Assembly (NCBI RefSeq): GCF_030811685.1
Contig: NZ_JAUSRF010000010.1
Coordinates: forward strand, 1 to 64,000
DNA: 64,000 nucleotides
Source: Neorhizobium huautlense
GTDB taxonomy: Bacteria; Pseudomonadota; Alphaproteobacteria; Rhizobiales; Rhizobiaceae
Direction of reading: 5' to 3'
Below the pieces are notes generated by a model, which saw only the letters and a list, made by a program, of their open reading frames with translations, ran no database searches and was not told where the DNA came from. Below are positions 63,610 through 64,000 of the stretch, one piece after another; the first letter of the stretch is position 1; the number at the start of each line of letters is the position of its first letter. The position numbers and the translations under genes are program-made.

Positions 63610-64000
63610 ATGAGCCGAGACGCCCTCAAGACGCTTTTCCATCCCTTTGCCACCGATGCGGTGCCGATGCCGGGCGAGGGCGAGCGTGTGCTCTTCCTTG
63701 GCGCCGAGGCCGGCCATGCCAAGCCTTCGGACTTTCTGGGCGATATCACTGCCGTGCAGCCGTTCCGTCCGCTGTTTCGCGCGCTGGGCGACAACGCCTT
63801 CCCGGAAGCTGACGGTGATGATTACGATTTCGGCCTCGTGCTTTGCGGCAAGCACCGCGGCGAAAATGAAAACCGCGTTGCCGAGGTTCTGGCCCGTGTA
63901 AAAGTCGGCGGCATCGTTGTGATCGCCGGTGGCAAGGAAGATGGCATCCAGTCGCTCCGCACGACGCTGCTGAAGCTCGGTATCATTCTCGACTACGCGC
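63610..64000 (+). CDS. Class I SAM-dependent methyltransferase, RsmC-like (cut by the window edge)
   Basis: The first 130 residues are visible and the frame is open at the edge. The start MSRDALKTLFHPF, the segment GERVLFLGAEAG, the RPLFRALGD stretch and the later VLARVKVGGIVVIAGGKEDG resemble the N-terminal half of RsmC-type 16S rRNA guanine-N2 methyltransferases as found in rhizobia. The catalytic domain lies outside the window, so the substrate cannot be confirmed. It reads in the same direction as pnp but after a terminator. Confidence 0.7.
   Translation, partial: MSRDALKTLFHPFATDAVPMPGEGERVLFLGAEAGHAKPSDFLGDITAVQPFRPLFRALGDNAFPEADGDDYDFGLVLCGKHRGENENRVAEVLARVKVGGIVVIAGGKEDGIQSLRTTLLKLGIILDYA

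Noticed and set aside
1..64000. tRNA genes, CRISPR arrays, insertion sequences and attachment sites
   Set aside because: The intergenic regions were read for cloverleaf ends, spaced direct repeats and transposase motifs and none was found.

Overview
The window looks like a chromosomal segment of an alphaproteobacterium of the Rhizobiaceae (Agrobacterium/Rhizobium group). The reasons are a complete ccoNOQP-ccoGHIS (fixNOQP-fixGHIS) set with two FNR/FixK-type boxes, a rbfA-truB-rpsO-pnp block, ROK and peptide-type ABC genes, and uniformly GC-rich protein-coding sequence. Every function below is read from the sequence and family knowledge; no search was run.

Region 1 (about 1-36.8 kb, minus strand) is one very large hybrid NRPS/PKS operon. 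In order of transcription it encodes: a 3169-aa protein FAAL-ACP-KS-AT-ACP-C-A(Thr)-MT-T; a 2392-aa protein C-A(Ser)-T-Cy-A(Cys)-T-Ox; a 2212-aa protein C-A(Glu)-[FkbM-like MT]-T-KS-AT*-T; a 1078-aa protein C-A(beta-Ala-like)-T; a 937-aa protein KS-AT*-T; a 1931-aa protein C-A(Thr)-MT-T-R; an MbtH-like protein; and a type II thioesterase. Neighbouring genes overlap by 1-4 bases or abut, so they are probably translationally coupled. Read colinearly, the line would start on a fatty acid, add one C2 unit, N-methyl-Thr, Ser, a thiazole made from Cys, Glu (possibly methylated), C2, a beta-alanine-like residue, C2 and N-methyl-Thr, and would release the chain reductively. The two AT* domains lack the catalytic serine and most of the AT fold, so these modules must be loaded in trans. 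No ketoreductase, exporter, phosphopantetheinyl transferase or cluster regulator is visible. A small unidentified protein (36440-36772) and a perfect 12-bp inverted repeat lie just upstream of the first synthetase gene.

Region 2 (36.9-45.5 kb) is a divergent pair of operons. Leftward are a ROK repressor and an M81/MlrC-type metallopeptidase. Rightward are an oligopeptide-type binding protein, two permeases (no ATPase gene), a ROK sugar kinase, a CutC-family protein and a HAD phosphatase. A palindrome in the shared intergenic region sits in the spacer of both predicted promoters.

Region 3 (45.5-53.7 kb) is the cbb3 oxidase and its maturation genes, each half preceded by an FNR/FixK box and followed by a terminator. 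Region 4 (53.9-57.7 kb) is an OsmF/YehZYXW-type osmolyte ABC transporter. It shares a bidirectional terminator with a converging DUF475/TerC-like membrane protein gene. Region 5 (59.3-64 kb) is the translation/RNA block rbfA, truB, rpsO, pnp, with two strong hairpins between rpsO and pnp, followed by an rRNA-methyltransferase-like gene cut by the right edge.
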